64,000 nt of DNA. It comes from Sipunculus nudus. Lineage: Eukaryota > Annelida > Sipuncula > Golfingiida > Sipunculidae. This document shows, one piece after another, positions 1 to 12,330 of the stretch (position 1 is the stretch's first letter; each line of letters opens with the position of its first letter). Position numbers and translations under genes: made by a program. The notes under the pieces were generated by a model. It searched no databases, was not told the origin of the DNA, and saw only the letters and a list, made by a program, of their open reading frames with translations. The stretch lies in contig CM049307.1 in the NCBI GenBank assembly GCA_026874595.1, positions 32,291,862 to 32,355,861 on the forward strand, given 5' to 3'.

Positions 1-232
1 GTGGGACTAGATTCTGGAATTCCCCCAGAAGTTGGAAGCAATGGGGTCTCATCAGCAGGTGGAGCCGGAGCATGAGGAGTGGTATCTCTGTTTTGGTTCT
101 GAGATGCCTCCTTCTTTTTATGAAATTTTTTCCACTGTTTTACAAGCCACACCAGAGTAAGGACCATGAGGAATATAATGATTAGCACCAGAAGACCAGT
201 CTGTAGTTGATTGTACATAAGATTCTCCATAC
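1..232 (-). CDS. TNF-receptor-like gene, exon 3: membrane helix and cytoplasmic tail (partial)
   Basis: Read on the minus strand, this exon opens after a CCCTAG acceptor at 233-235 and stays open to the window edge. It begins with Gly-Met-Glu, then a hydrophobic run of about 19 residues (LLVLIIIFLMVLTLVWLV), then a basic stretch (KQWKKFHKKKE) as expected just inside the membrane. A Pro/Ala-rich tail follows (HAPAPPADETPLLP). The exon takes two bases to complete a glycine codon started by the exon at 631-726, so the frames join. The tail runs off the left edge and no stop is seen. Family knowledge: TNF-receptor tails recruit TRAF adaptors; no TRAF motif is visible in the part present. That this is the same gene as the cysteine-rich exon rests on phase agreement and order, not on a transcript. 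Confidence 0.7.
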
Positions 233-337
233 CTAGGGCATCTGTAATGTGGATAAAAACCCCTTAATCACTGGGATATAATTTAATCATCATGCTTGTA
301 TGCTCCAGGTCTTTCAAGGTTATCATAAATCTCTCTA

Positions 338-364
338 TAACTCTCTCTCTCTCTCTCTCTCTAA

Positions 365-425
<61 letters not shown>

Positions 426-442
426 AATATATATATATATAT
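338..442. repeat. (CT)n followed by (TA)n microsatellite
   Basis: A nearly pure CT tract with a few AA interruptions runs into an alternating AT tract. It lies in the intron between the stalk exon and the membrane exon of the receptor-like gene. The rest of this 398-base intron (233-630) shows nothing else. Confidence 0.95.
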
Positions 443-630
443 TTATTTCTCATGAGAGTAAAATCAGTGGACAGTAGTCCTCTTATGTAAACAAAATATA
501 CGCAGGAATATAAATTATTTGTCCTACATGAAAAATTTTATTTTCTCTCATAATTGAGCTGACATTTTCTGGAGTTAGTTCTCTTACAAATAGCACCATC
601 ATATATTTTTTTAAGACATATATTATATAC

Positions 631-726
631 CTGGAGTTGTGGTTTTTCCGGTTGTCAGATCTTCAGTTGTCATGGTTTCTGTCGTTGGTACTGTAGTGCT
701 GGGTGGCTCTATACTCTTGAGGTAAA
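631..726 (-). CDS. TNF-receptor-like gene, exon 2: Thr-rich stalk
   Basis: A 96-nt minus-strand exon bounded by a TTCACAG acceptor (727 onward) and a GTATAT donor (626-630). It encodes YLKSIEPPSTTVPTTETM and a further Thr-rich segment ending at TTTPG. The composition is that of an O-glycosylated stalk between an extracellular module and the membrane. It takes two bases at its start and leaves one at its end, matching the one-base overhang of the exon at 12162-12330 and the two-base start of the exon at 1-232. The Thr-rich composition alone would be weak evidence; the phase match on both sides strengthens it. Confidence 0.65.
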
Positions 727-2649
727 CTGTGAACATAATTTTACCCAAGATGTGATCAGCAGGTCGAAAAAAATCCTCAGTAGCATTTGTAAAATAGTGT
801 AAAAAGATAGATCAATGGTATGAGAAGAAAAATAAATGAAAACAGTGTCTTTTTTCTTTCATATTCCAATCATTTTATCATTGACTGAGACATACATTAA
901 ACATCACTGATAATGAATCTTCATTTTGCTTTTAAAAAATCATGTCTCTCAGTCTCACAGTTTCCAAAATTAATAATAACTTAAGATATAGATTCATTTA
1001 GGTGATTAGGAAAAAAAAACATTTAATATTTACACATTGAATAAAAAGCAGGGGCATGAGTCCAACTGCAAAGGGTTCTTGACCTTAAAAAACAGGTTTG
1101 GACTCCCAAAGATAATGAGACCCCTAATTATTTAATGTTTCAATTAAGGTGACTTATGGCACCTAGCTGGAGGACCATCCCTTTCAAATGCCTATACCGT
1201 GAAACTCCTGGCAAATGTTCCTTATTATTTATCTTTAATGTTGTGCAAGCTGCTTTCATGATATTTCTCAATGTCAAATTTTCCACAGTGAAATACAAAA
1301 AGGAAAAGTTATAACTTCCTGGGAATTTGAAAACCCTTGAATGTGATAATTTAATGTGCAGACACCAGTCTGAAGATAGCATCTAACACTAAGCGTGATA
1401 GTGCTGTGGTATCCCAACTACGTCATGCCTCATTCATGTCAAGCTTGTTGGGAATTCCCCTGTCTGATTACTGGAGCGGTGAGTAGAGTTTTGCCTAGTG
1501 GGAAATAAACACTGCTGTATAGGTTAATTGTGCCTGCTGTCTGGATTTTCCAACACTGGTTTCATAGGATAGCATGTGAATTAGTCATTACAATTTGTTT
1601 ATCAAAAACAGTATGGATTTTGGGTGTTTCCAAATATTTCCCAGCAACTGTACCTATCTTTGGCCATTTTGTCAACAGTGTGATTTGTGTGTGTATAAAG
1701 GTCAACTGCAGTGCAGAGCTTACTATATAGCTCCTTAGTGTGTTTCTATTCTTAGTTGTGTGTGGATTCAGCTTTAATAATGATGAATGTTACTGAAATT
1801 TAACAAGTAAATCAGTTTAAACTGGGAAAGTATTCTTAACTACACTGAGTATAAACATTTAATTAAATGCTTAGGGTACTGGACTAAATTAAGAATGAGT
1901 TTCTCCTAGCTGACTCTTGGATAAGATCATTTTGATAATATATGTTTAGTTTCCTGATAGCATATACCGGTATATAACAGTAAGTGAAATATTTCCAGCA
2001 ACATACTAGTATATGTACAAGCAGATCTATTTGTAATGGCAAATACTTAAATTTTTTTTATACTTCCTGCTTTTAATACCACATGACACATGCACATTCT
2101 TTGTATCAAATAGTTGTCTATGTTTTATCAAATATAGTTGAGCCCTTTTTTCTGAAACCAGGATGTTAATGATGATATTAAAACATATTGCTGTAGACTT
2201 GATGAAATTTTCTTCTCAGTCTGGCCTGATAATAACAGTTTAGTTGTTATACTTTTTTTTATTATTCTACTTTTTATTTGATGATTAAGTACAGCTTACC
2301 ACTATTTTACACTTAAATTAAATAAAAAAATTCCAGCAAGCAACAAATAGACAGACAAACAGATATACAGAACTGACCATAGCTTGCCGGAAGATTAAAT
2401 GACAGACAGACAGAACATGTTGTCGGTTTTCTATCAATTCTATGACTTTCAGAGTGATTGCTGAAAAGTTGTGGCCTGAAGAATGACATATATCACTCAA
2501 AAGAACAAGCAAGCAGGTTACAACAACAGACAAACAGAAAGACATACTAACACATTGACACATCTGAGATAACATATGTCAAGACAATCTAACGGAGAAG
2601 TTAAATGAGCTATAGTTTATGTAGATATGGTTATAATTTAGGAGATATG

Positions 2650-2915
2650 GCCAAAAAATGATATGTTTTGTGCTAATTTGAGTGCAGTGCCCGATAGTGG
2701 CCATTTAAAAAATAATGAAAATAAAAATTCAAGATATAAGTATATGACATAAAATATTTCAGTTTCAAGACATATACTGCAAACTTGTGGTATCTAGGGC
2801 ATCCTTAAGTGAAATCCTGCAAAAATCTTGTTTGACAATATATTGTGCCAAAAAAATGATATGTTGCATGTAGTGTTTCGAGTGCAGTGCCCCCTAGTGG
2901 TCAATTAAACTAGGG
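2650..2915. repeat. Pair of ~60-bp direct repeats
   Basis: The segment around 2650-2710 (CCAAAAAATGATATGTT, then GAGTGCAGTGCCC, TAGTGG) recurs at 2847-2910 with few changes. The two copies are about 195 bp apart. No coding potential is seen. It sits directly before the 145-bp-period array. Confidence 0.7.
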
Positions 2916-2984
2916 ATCAATGGGTCTCAACACTCAGCTGTATTTGTCTATTAGGATATTTTTAAAGAAATTTTTATGAATGAC

Positions 2985-3750
2985 AGTCCTGTGACCTTAA
3001 CCAATGAACTTGTGTCCAAAAAATCTTAGAACTTATTATCCCTGAACATGCAACATTTAAATTATTGTAATCAAGTTGTAAACAAATCTGTCTAACCAAA
3101 GTAGAATTATCATCCATAAACTTGTTTAGGGCCCTGTGACCTTGACCTTTGACCCTATGACCTCAAATCGAAAAGAATCTTCCCCTATTGGCAGGTGAGT
3201 ATTATCTTGAAGATGGAAGGTTTGTGATGAAAAGGTTGGCTTGAAATGCATACACATTCCTTTTTAAGAAATTGGTCCTGTGACCTTGACCTTTGACCTT
3301 TGGACCCTAAAATAGACAGGGTTCTTACGTTAGTGGTAAGCCATATACAAGTTAAGTTTGAAACCAATATGTCAGACTAAACTGGAGTCATCATCTGGAA
3401 ACTAATTTGTGAACAGAGGGCATGTGTGACCTTGACCTTTGACCTTGTGACCTCAAATTAATTTATGCTCGCCCTATACTGGCTAGTCAGCTTAATGTGC
3501 AAGATGTAAAGTTTGGGACGAAAAGCTTGGCTTAAAATGCAGCCATAATCTTGTTAAACAAGTGAGTCTTGTGACCTTGACCTTTGACCTCATGACCCTA
3601 AAATCATACAGATTCTTTCTTTAGTAGTGGGCCATGTGTAAGTTATGTCTGAAATCCATATGTCATTCCAACCTGGAGTTATCATCTGGAAACAAATTTG
3701 TGTGGATGGACGGAAGGACAGATGAACAAACAGACAGACAGGGTGATTAC
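2985..3750. repeat. 145-bp-period tandem array carrying TGACCTTTGACC
   Basis: The core TGACCTTTGACC starts at 3143, 3287, 3433 and 3578, so the spacing is 144, 146 and 145 bp. Between cores the units share 'GGAAGGTTTG.GATGAAAAG.TTGGCTTAAAATGCA' style text and 'TCATCTGGAAAC'. A short (GACA)n tail follows at about 3715-3742. Three similar arrays occur elsewhere in the window, so it is a dispersed family with a tandem core. The core matches the complement of a DR1 nuclear-receptor element, but nothing shows that it acts as one. Confidence 0.85.
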
Positions 3751-4019
3751 TGTGGGGCATCCACTTGTGATCAATAAACACACAAGGTTTTTGGACACTA
3801 AATGGAACCATAGCTGAGTAACTGACATGATTGTTGTCATTTTATGGTAAAAAAAAATAGAAAAATATTTGAAAAAATATTAGATAAAAATAAGGGTGGC
3901 GCTACCACTTTTCTGAAACTTACAAAACTAGTCATGGTCAATATTAAAGGCAAGATTCATAACAATCTATGCATTAATTATCAAGATACTGGAGGTTTTG
4001 TATCAAATTTTTTATCATT

Positions 4020-4240
4020 CTGGGGGGTACTTACAAGCCCTATAGCTTGGATGATATAGGTCTCAGTGACCTAATTTTAGGTTTCCAAGGAGATTTTTTA
4101 TTGACCTCCCTGGATATTCACTTAGAAGTTTCTAGGTCCAGCAGTTACAATTTGTGCCCTGCTAACTGACAGCCAGACGGATGACATACAAAGCGCCATT
4201 CCTATACCTCAATTGACTTACAGTCAGCTGAGCTAAAAAC
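4020..4240 (+). repeat. Dispersed repeat module ending in a 31-nt hairpin (copy 1)
   Basis: It shares 'CAGTGACCTAATTT.AGGTTT', 'TTTGTGCCCTGCTAAC' and a (GACR)n stretch with the copies at 27185-27412 and elsewhere. It ends at 4205-4235 with an imperfect hairpin whose arms are CTCA/TGAG and GACT/AGTC, followed by AAAA. No protein is encoded. Confidence 0.75.
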
Positions 4241-4984
4241 TTAGTCCTCTCTAGCTCTGACAAAGTTGGAAAAATATTACCCATTATTTTTTAATATCAT
4301 GAATTTCCCCCAAAATGAGTTATCTTGGTTACATCAGTTTTGAAATGGTACACATAAGAAGAAAGGACATCAAATTAGGAAAAAATGAGCCATAGTTTTT
4401 GTAGATAAAAATAACATTTTGATGTTTTTCAATGACCCTGACCGTAGACCTATATTGACCAAAAAACAATATAAGCTTCTAGGACTTTTGATTGTTAACA
4501 AATTGTGTAAGTTTAGAAGTGATTGCTGCAAAGTTGTGGCCTGTAGATAGGAGACAGACAGGCAGACAAAGGAACAGACAGACAGACATTTACAACTGAC
4601 AATCATGCTTGCAAGTAATAAAAGAAAAGTGAGATGAAAGTCTATAGCCACAATGATTGTCATGTTGAAAGGATCATTTGACGGCCTGACCTTAGTGGCC
4701 TATAAGAATTTTGCAACCAGGTAATACATTTTTATTAGCAAAACACTTGCTCCCAAAGAAATACAGGCTAGGTTCTCCCTGAAGTATGCATGTGCAAGGA
4801 ATATACTGTTCAATATACATGGATGATTTTTTGTTTTTAATGTGCATTCATGCATATCAAGATTTAACCCTTTAAAAGGTAAACTAATCTTTTTTCAATA
4901 TAATTTATTTGTAAAAAAAAATCACAACAGGGAATGGGGGAAATTAGTAACTTGAGATTGGACTTTGCCAGTGCATGAAATGTT

Positions 4985-5720
4985 AACCAGGGACCAATGG
5001 GGCATGATGCTCAGCTGAATTTGTCTTTAAGGATAGGTTTATCTGCTTTTCAAAATATTGGTCATGTGCTTTGCTCGAAGCTAACCTGTCTCTCCAAACT
5101 AGTGTTATCATCTATAAACTAATTTGGGAATGTATGGGCTGAGTGACCTTGACCTTAGACCTTGTGACCCATGAAAGTAATAGAACTTTCCCCTACTGTC
5201 AGGCTGTGCCATGTGGAAGAGGGAAGGTTTATGAAGAAAAGTTTGGCTTAAAATGCATGCACAATCTTTTTTAAAGAAATGGGCCTTACCTTATTGGTTG
5301 GTCAAATATAAGTCAAGTTTGAAACCAATATGTCAATCCAAACAGGAGTTATCATCTGGAAACAAATATGCTGACAGATGGCGCCTGACCTTGAACATTG
5401 ACCTTGTGACAACAAAATAAATCAGATCTTCCCCTATTGGGAGGCCAGCTATATGTGCAAAAAGGAAGGTTTAGGATGAAATGTTTGGCTAAAAATGCAT
5501 CCACAATCTTTCTAAATGTGTGGGTTCTGTGATCTTGACCGTTGACCTCATAACCCCAATATCAATTGAGTTCTTGTGTAAGGGGTGGGCCATATATAAT
5601 TCAAATTAGAAATCCATATGTCAATCCAAACTGGATTTATCATCAGGAAACAAATTTGATGGACATACAGAAAGACGAACAGACAGACCAACAGGGTTAT
5701 TTATAATGGGCAACTGCTAA
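4985..5720. repeat. 145-bp-period array, second copy (diverged)
   Basis: Cores are recognisable at 5150, 5392 and 5536; the last two are 144 bp apart. The flanking unit text (GGAAGGTTT.GGATGAAA.GTTTGGCT.AAAATGCAT) is the same as at 2985-3750. The array again ends with a GACAGACC stretch. The cores are more mutated than in the other arrays. Confidence 0.8.
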
Positions 5721-6532
5721 TTCAAGCAGGGCCCAAATCATGAAACAAATTTTTAACTGACAGTATATCATTCCATTTGGTAAATTAATTGAGTTGTTAG
5801 ACTAATTGATCACTTTAAACCTTAATTACCACCTTAAAAATATCAATAATTTTGAAATATTGGTCGTAAAGTGTAAGAGTCACTCTAGTAATCTTTGTAA
5901 AGAAAACAGGCAAGGACATGAATTAGGGGAATTCAAACACCAGGCAGTTCAAGGTAACATATCATGTTTTATATAACAAGGAAACAGGAAGAGTTTGAGG
6001 GTGTCACACATAGCGATGATAGCATACACAAAAGCAAACAGTGGACAAGATAAAAAGCAAACTATTTTACACGAACTTCCTGGTAAATGAATCATGGTTA
6101 TATTTGCTGAGGTCACAATCTCTGCTTCTGGATATTTATATATACTTCCTGCTCTTGAATAAAATACCCAACAGCTATAATTGATTGGCAGGTAACTGAC
6201 TGGTGTAGGTCGAACAGGTGAACAAGGCCTCGTACACACATGCCTGAACCCACATTTCTAACCAATACATGCATTGAGTTCATTGCCCTCATGTATCAGT
6301 TGATACTTTTTTCTTGCAAATGCTCCCTTTGAAGGTGCCAGCTATTTATACAGACAGGAATACATTATTACCCTGGAAATAAAAAAGGAAGGCTGTGAGG
6401 AAGTGAACTTACATTTTCCCCAGAACTGTTATGCAATTATAAAATATGAAATTTTCCAAAGGAGAAACATACATAATGTAGATCATACATGCCACTTTAA
6501 ATCTTTACAGGTTACACAGGAATGTATATACT

Positions 6533-6555
6533 CCCCCCCCCCCCCCCCCCCCCCC
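6533..6555. repeat. Poly-C tract
   Basis: A run of more than 20 C. Similar runs of C or G occur near 8099, 11061, 12051, 15376, 17905, 30461, 37084 and 45768. They could form G-quadruplex or i-motif structures and are prone to length error in assemblies. Confidence 0.95.
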
Positions 6556-8949
6556 TTTAGATTGTGACAAGGTATATATCAGGATATGGTAGGTTAAACA
6601 GAAAAAAAACCCAAGCCCTGTGACATGAATATTTCATCTGACACTGCTGCAACTATGAATTAAAAACTGGCCAGTAATATATATCAGACATGTAGAACAA
6701 TCAGCAAATCGTGGATAATTATCTTTAACATAATGGTTACACTTCAAGAGAGTTCAACTATCATTCTTTAACCCAGTGTCCTTGTTTTTACATCCATTTC
6801 AAAATTATTGAACTAGTTCTTATCATGCATTCCTAATCCTGCTGAGCAGTTGTGTCAGATGATTGCCAGATATTTTGTTCTTTGGAAGGATATACTGTTG
6901 TATCCATTATTAGTGGTAGGAAGAAAATCATGCTTAATTAATGAAAGAAAATAATGACACCTCCCGGTAATTATAGAGAGATTTTTTATGTACCTTCTAT
7001 AGTACCTTGTAATCTGCTGTACAGGAGTAATGTAGGTTTTTGCATGAATAACTGTTTGTGATTTATATGCAAAAATGCAAGCAATCAGAATACAAACAAT
7101 CATTAATTTAATCAATTAATTGGCACACCACTACCCTTTATACCATAATTTTTTTATATGTGCTGTTAAATACTAAGAAAAGTAAGTAATTGCAGCATCA
7201 CCTGCATCACTTTAGTTGAGATCCTTCATAATCTGAGGAGCCAGGATTGCATGGCCCAATGTCTTTAAATCTTAAAATTGATATGATACATACATTTTGT
7301 GTATTTATTGACAGATGACACTTATTCCTATTAAACAAAAACACTACACATTGTAAATTAAGAAGCAGTTATGTAAAATTGTTCACGTTTTTCTGAATTT
7401 TTTTTGGTTGACTTAACAGGTGTGTGAGACTGTTAAAACATCTCTTTAACATAACTCCCCCTCCTTCCACAGGGTAATTATCAAATAATATTTATATATA
7501 AAATAATATTTTTGAATCAGTGTCAAATCCTATGACAGACACAGGAGCCATTTTGGTTTATGAACAAAAAAATTCAGAAAGCTTCAAGAAGGAGTTTCTT
7601 TGTTTATTGTTGTTTTTTTAAATGTTTTTCTTAGATTGTAGGTTTTTTACAATGCAGAAAAATTAAAATGTATACTTATTCCAACAATGAAATCCAATAA
7701 GAAAAATCACAAATTGATTTCTTAAACATAATTGCTTCATAAAATTAATTGAAAAAGGACTTTATTTTTAAGTGATTTATATTATAACAAGGAATATTAA
7801 ACTAAAGCTTAGTTCCCCTCTCCTTTCCTTATTTTGATTTCCTGATTACACCAGAGTATGACTCATGAATGAGCAGGCTTTCTCAAGAAATAAAAGCGTG
7901 CCAGTGAAGCTTCCTGCACTGATAATGAGAGTAACCATATATAATGTCACTGATCTGATCTACAAGCAAATACTTGTGTAACAGGTTATAAATCCACAAA
8001 ATTCTTTGGCTACATAAAAAAAAATTAAATCTTGTCCTGTAGAATCTGAGACAAGAAAATATGGGGAGAGGACAATTTTGTTGTTATGTTTTTTATTGGG
8101 GGGGGGGGGGCATGGGGATGACTTAACGGTTGAGACAAACACATGAAATTTTATCACCTTGCAGGAAGGATACAAAATGTGATTGATTTTTTTTAAATGC
8201 TGTACATGAACAACAAAAAATTTAATCCATATTCATTAGAACTTTTGGTAATAAATGTTTGCATTGTGTCTTTGAAGGGTTCAAGGCATGAGCAACAAAC
8301 AGCAATTAAGCTTATGTATATACTGTTGACTTGGTGCTGATCCACTAAAAAAAACAAGGGACCTGTGGGTCATGGTGCTCAGGTGAAAATGATTACAAGA
8401 ATAATTGAATAAAAACTTAGCGGTTAGTGCTGACTGTGTACTTAGTTTATGGACTACATGAAAGATGTGCATCAGCAGCTGCTCATGATTACATATTTGT
8501 AAAAGTATCACAGTTTCATGTATGTATCATGTTTCATGTATTTCTAGTATGTATGTTAAAAAAAACCCATATGGATGATATGAAATCCTGTAAATTAATA
8601 GTACATGGCAGAAGGTGCAGATGAGCTGGAGTGGAAAAAAAATCCTTTTTCAAATTAAAATAAACTAAATTTGATAAGCATATTAAAACAAGCTAGTTAG
8701 GTATATATTGTAACATTTAATAAATGAAATATAACAGATTCAAAATGTTTAAATAATTACGGCTAAAAGTGCTTGTTCATCTTATGGAATCTGTCAATTG
8801 GGAAGGGAGAGTTGGGGGAATTTGGTAGTTACTGGCTGTCTAGCTCCCCCCAAAAAGTTAAATAACCTGGCCCAGGTTCCCACATCACCTCTCATAAATT
8901 GTAATAATGAAAAATATATTTAATTATATGACATGAGTTGGGGTCAAAT

Positions 8950-9490
8950 ATGTTTCTATATTTGTATTTGTAATTAAATACAGTCAAAGTATGTATTTGT
9001 ATTTATATTTGTATCTGTGTTGTGCAAAATGATAATATTTGTATTTGTGTTTGTATTTGATCTCAATATTTGATGTATTTGTTCAAATACTGTACAAATA
9101 TGTATGTATAAATACATATTCATATCTGCCATAATTTTAAAAATTTAACTACTTAGTAACCTAACTTCTGAACAACCATAAAGACTGCATCAAGTCAAGT
9201 GTTTGCCATCACAGATGTGAGTGGATAATTAACTGCTCAATCACTTTGCTCATTAACTGCTCATGGTCTCTGCCTCACAAGGTTGTTCAGTGCCAAGGGT
9301 CAGTATTTGCATTTGTATTTGTATTTGATGTTCTGTATTTGTATTTATCTTCACTCATTGATATTTGTATTTGTATTTGATGTTCTGTATTTTTATTTGT
9401 ATTTATCTTCACTCACTCGTATTTGTATTTGGAGGAGACCAGCTATCATATTTATATTTGTATTTGTATTTAGCACATTGTATTTGACCT
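8950..9490. repeat. TATTTG/TTTGTA low-complexity repeat
   Basis: Hexamer-like TATTTG repeats are dense at 8950-9110 and again at 9300-9490, with a less repetitive segment between. The open reading frame over 9283-9513 is an artefact of this composition. Confidence 0.9.
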
Positions 9491-9600
9491 CAACCTTTGA
9501 CATGACCTTTTAAAAATCTGAATAAATGCTACATTTTTTTAATCAACTGCTTTAAGATTTAAGACTTTAAAAGCTTAAAATGAAAATGTGTTCATGATAT

Positions 9601-9812
9601 GAAACAGTGCTAACAGGAAATGTTCCATGGTCAATACAAGGTAAAATATATGGCAGAGATCTTACATATAAGCTAATAACTTTGAAAACAATGGTTTTGA
9701 TTTGTGCCCTGTTAAAAGACTTCCAGCAGCAAGGCCAGACAGAAGGACAACAGATAATGGGTGATCGCTATAATGCTCACATGAATTATTATAGTCAGCT
9801 GAGCAAAACATG
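9601..9812 (+). repeat. Dispersed repeat module ending in a hairpin (copy 2)
   Basis: It starts with GTGCTAACAGGAAAT and CCATGGTCAA text that also opens the units at 29023 and 29693. It contains 'TTTGTGCCCTG' and a short (GACA)n stretch. It ends at about 9775-9804 with arms GCTCA/TGAGC around AGTC, followed by AAAA. The hairpin is the least well conserved of the five copies. Confidence 0.7.
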
Positions 9813-10940
9813 ATCCACAGAAATAGGAGTAATGATTCTGTAGACCAACTTTTGTTTTTGGTCATATAAAACCTGCTTAACAAAATTAATGTTGTGGTAT
9901 TCATATTGTGAAAAATGTATTCATGAGAAAATATTTTAAACAAGAACTTATGTTATACTGATGCTGCATAATCATCATGAAGTTAATAGCTTTTGTCTAA
10001 TGTAAGTTATTATCATTAATTTTGTAATTTTTTTTCTATGCAAAATCTTGGTTCAAAATAAAATTAAATGCACATGAGATAAAATATGAAAAGGAAGATG
10101 ATTACAATAATATCATAATATTCTTATATTTTTAAATGATCTGGAATCTATATCTGAAGTGAGTAGGCCTATATACATTTGTTACTTCAACTTAACACTT
10201 TAAATCTAACATATGTCACATAATTATGACAATATCAGTAATGTATTCAGACTATTCACTTTTGAACTCTAAACCTCTAGCTTGTGTGTGTGTGTATTGT
10301 TTAAGCCAATGAAGGTCTCAGCTGACTTAATCTGGCATCATAATGTGCCATATATAGTGAACAGTCATATCCATACCTTCCTCCTGTCTGTCTGTTCAAA
10401 AGTGGCCTAAGGCTAAAACCTATACTTGAGAAAAATTTCTGCTCTACATTCATAATAATATTCACATGTTCATGTAATAAAATACAACCTAACTGCTTTG
10501 TTATTTGTGTACATTAATATACCATAACAGAATCAATTTCCTGTCAAGAGAACACAGTTATTCAAAATAGAAAGAATTCTCAACCATATGAAATAAATTA
10601 CCATCACCTTATTAAAAACAATGTATATGTTTGTTCTTCTCCAGACTTGAGAACACCTTTCAACATGTTTACATAAATGATTGAAAAAAAAGTTTAATTG
10701 ATCACATTTGTGTTACAAAGTCAGTCATAGATGGGAAAATATGATGACAAATAGTGAATTTAGTTATAGCTCAACATTTAACACTTCAGATTGCTCCTTC
10801 ATATTTACCAGTTACTGAATGAACCAGTTAATGTCAGCTTTTTTAAATGTCTGTACAATATTTTCCTATAATAACTCTGAGGCTATCTAATTAATATTTT
10901 CATAATTAATATAATGATATAAAATATAATGACCATCCCG

Positions 10941-12056
10941 CCATTGGATTCCTATGGGCATTTGATTATTCGTAATTCAGACCAAAGTCAACGAGGGCTG
11001 ATAAGATAATGTGGTTAGCCCGCTAAGCAGTGGCATCAATTTATCTTCCAATGTGGGGATGGGGGGGGGGGGGGGGACTTGCAGAAAAACACAAATAAAC
11101 ACACATATATATATATATATACATATTTATATACACATGTTTAGCATCTGTATGACACATTTCATATATATATTTTAATGTGACTTTATGACATATATTA
11201 CAATTAAGCATAAGGTTTTAGAAACAAGGTATTATGTTTCAAGTATGTCAGTTAATTATTCACAAGCTTTAGATATAATATTTCATAGTAAACTCATAAA
11301 TGGAACAAAAGTCTATAATTCTAATTATTAATATATTTCATTTGCAATATATTATATAAATATTGTTCTCTTAATAGCAGGGGGGATGATAACATTGACC
11401 ATCCCCCTTGCCTAAAGTTTAAACGTGGGGGGATATAACCTATTTGCAATATATTATATAAATATTGTTCTCTGAATAGCTGGGGGGATGATTACATTGA
11501 CCATCCCCCTTGCCTAAAGTTTAAATGTGGGGGTATATAACCTGCCATTGGATTCCTATGGGCATTTGATCTTGGGTAATTCACACTACAGTCAATGAGG
11601 GCTGATAAGATAAAGTGGTTAGCCCACTAAGAAGTAGCATCAATTTATCTTCCAAGGTGGGAGTGGGGAGGGGGGGGGATGAACTGCAGAAAAACACAAA
11701 TAAACACACATATATATATCGGCCTTTATTTATATACACATGTTTAGCGTCTGTGTGACACATTTCATATATATATATTAATGTGACTATATGACATATA
11801 TTACAATTAAGTATAAGGTTTTAGAAAACAAGGTATTATGTTTCAAGTATGTCAGTTAATTATTCACAAGCTTTAGATATAATATTTCATAGTAAATTTA
11901 TAAATGGAACCAAAGTCTATAATTCTAATTATTAATATATTTCATTTGCAATATATAAATATTGTTCTCTGAATAGAGGGGGGGGGGGGAGGGGGATAAT
12001 TACACTGACCATCCCCCTTGCCTAAAGTTTAAACTTGGGGGGATATAACACCCCCC
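10941..12056. repeat. 604-bp tandem duplication with poly-G and GGGGGATG...CATCCCCC palindromes
   Basis: CCATTGGATTCCTATGGGCA begins at 10941 and again at 11545, 604 bp apart, and the two units stay alignable to the end of the second. A 101-bp sub-duplication starts at 11342 and 11443 (TTGCAATATATTATATAAAT), with a further copy at 11946. The sub-unit contains GGGGGATGAT...GACCATCCCCC, able to form a stem. Short (TA)n tracts sit inside each unit. Confidence 0.9.
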
Positions 12057-12161
12057 CCCCCCCCCCGGGCCTATTTACGCCCCGGCCGCTTAGAAATCGA
12101 ACGTCATCATGTTATATAATACATTCAGAGTCCAGATTACTAGTAAAAGAAGAGAACTTAC

Positions 12162-12330
12162 CATTACATTTTTGCTGACACTCGGACAAGGCGTATTGGT
12201 TACCGTTCGTTCTGCCTGGACTACACAGAGATGCGCATGAGGTACAGCTACCGACCACCCTGTCACAGTACTGTGTTCTAGGATCACAATATTGTTCAAA
12301 CGAGCCGCACCTGATACCATCCGGCGACAT
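12162..12330 (-). CDS. TNF-receptor-like gene, exon 1: start codon and cysteine-rich domain
   Basis: A 169-nt minus-strand coding segment with ATG at 12328-12330 and an excellent donor (AATG|GTAAGT). It encodes 56 residues with ten cysteines. The core reads QYCDRVVGSCTSCASLC followed later by ECQQKCN. The pattern aromatic-C/x-D-x4-C-x2-C-x3-C-xn-C-x3-C is that of the single cysteine-rich module in TACI, BCMA and BAFF receptor, which bind TNF-family ligands such as BAFF and APRIL. The first Met is only 7 residues before the first Cys and no hydrophobic leader precedes it. The same frame is open upstream to a stop near 12425 with no other ATG. The protein would thus be a type III receptor, unless an unseen 5' exon supplies a leader. 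Identity is by motif memory only; a different disulfide-rich module remains possible. Confidence 0.65.

Larger units (their letters stand above)
727..12161 (-). other. Long first intron of the TNF-receptor-like gene
   Basis: The intron is defined by the GTAAGT donor at 12157-12161 and the CACAG acceptor just above 726. It holds several repeat families listed separately. I found no further exon with both splice sites and matching phase, but a small one could be missed. Stretches 727-2600, 5730-8900 and 9820-10920 contain only AT-rich unique-looking sequence and mononucleotide runs, with no recognisable gene. Confidence 0.55.

Noticed and set aside
2985-3750. Regular spacing considered as a CRISPR array
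   Set aside because: Units are ~145 bp and wholly repeated, in a eukaryotic intron; no repeat-spacer layout.
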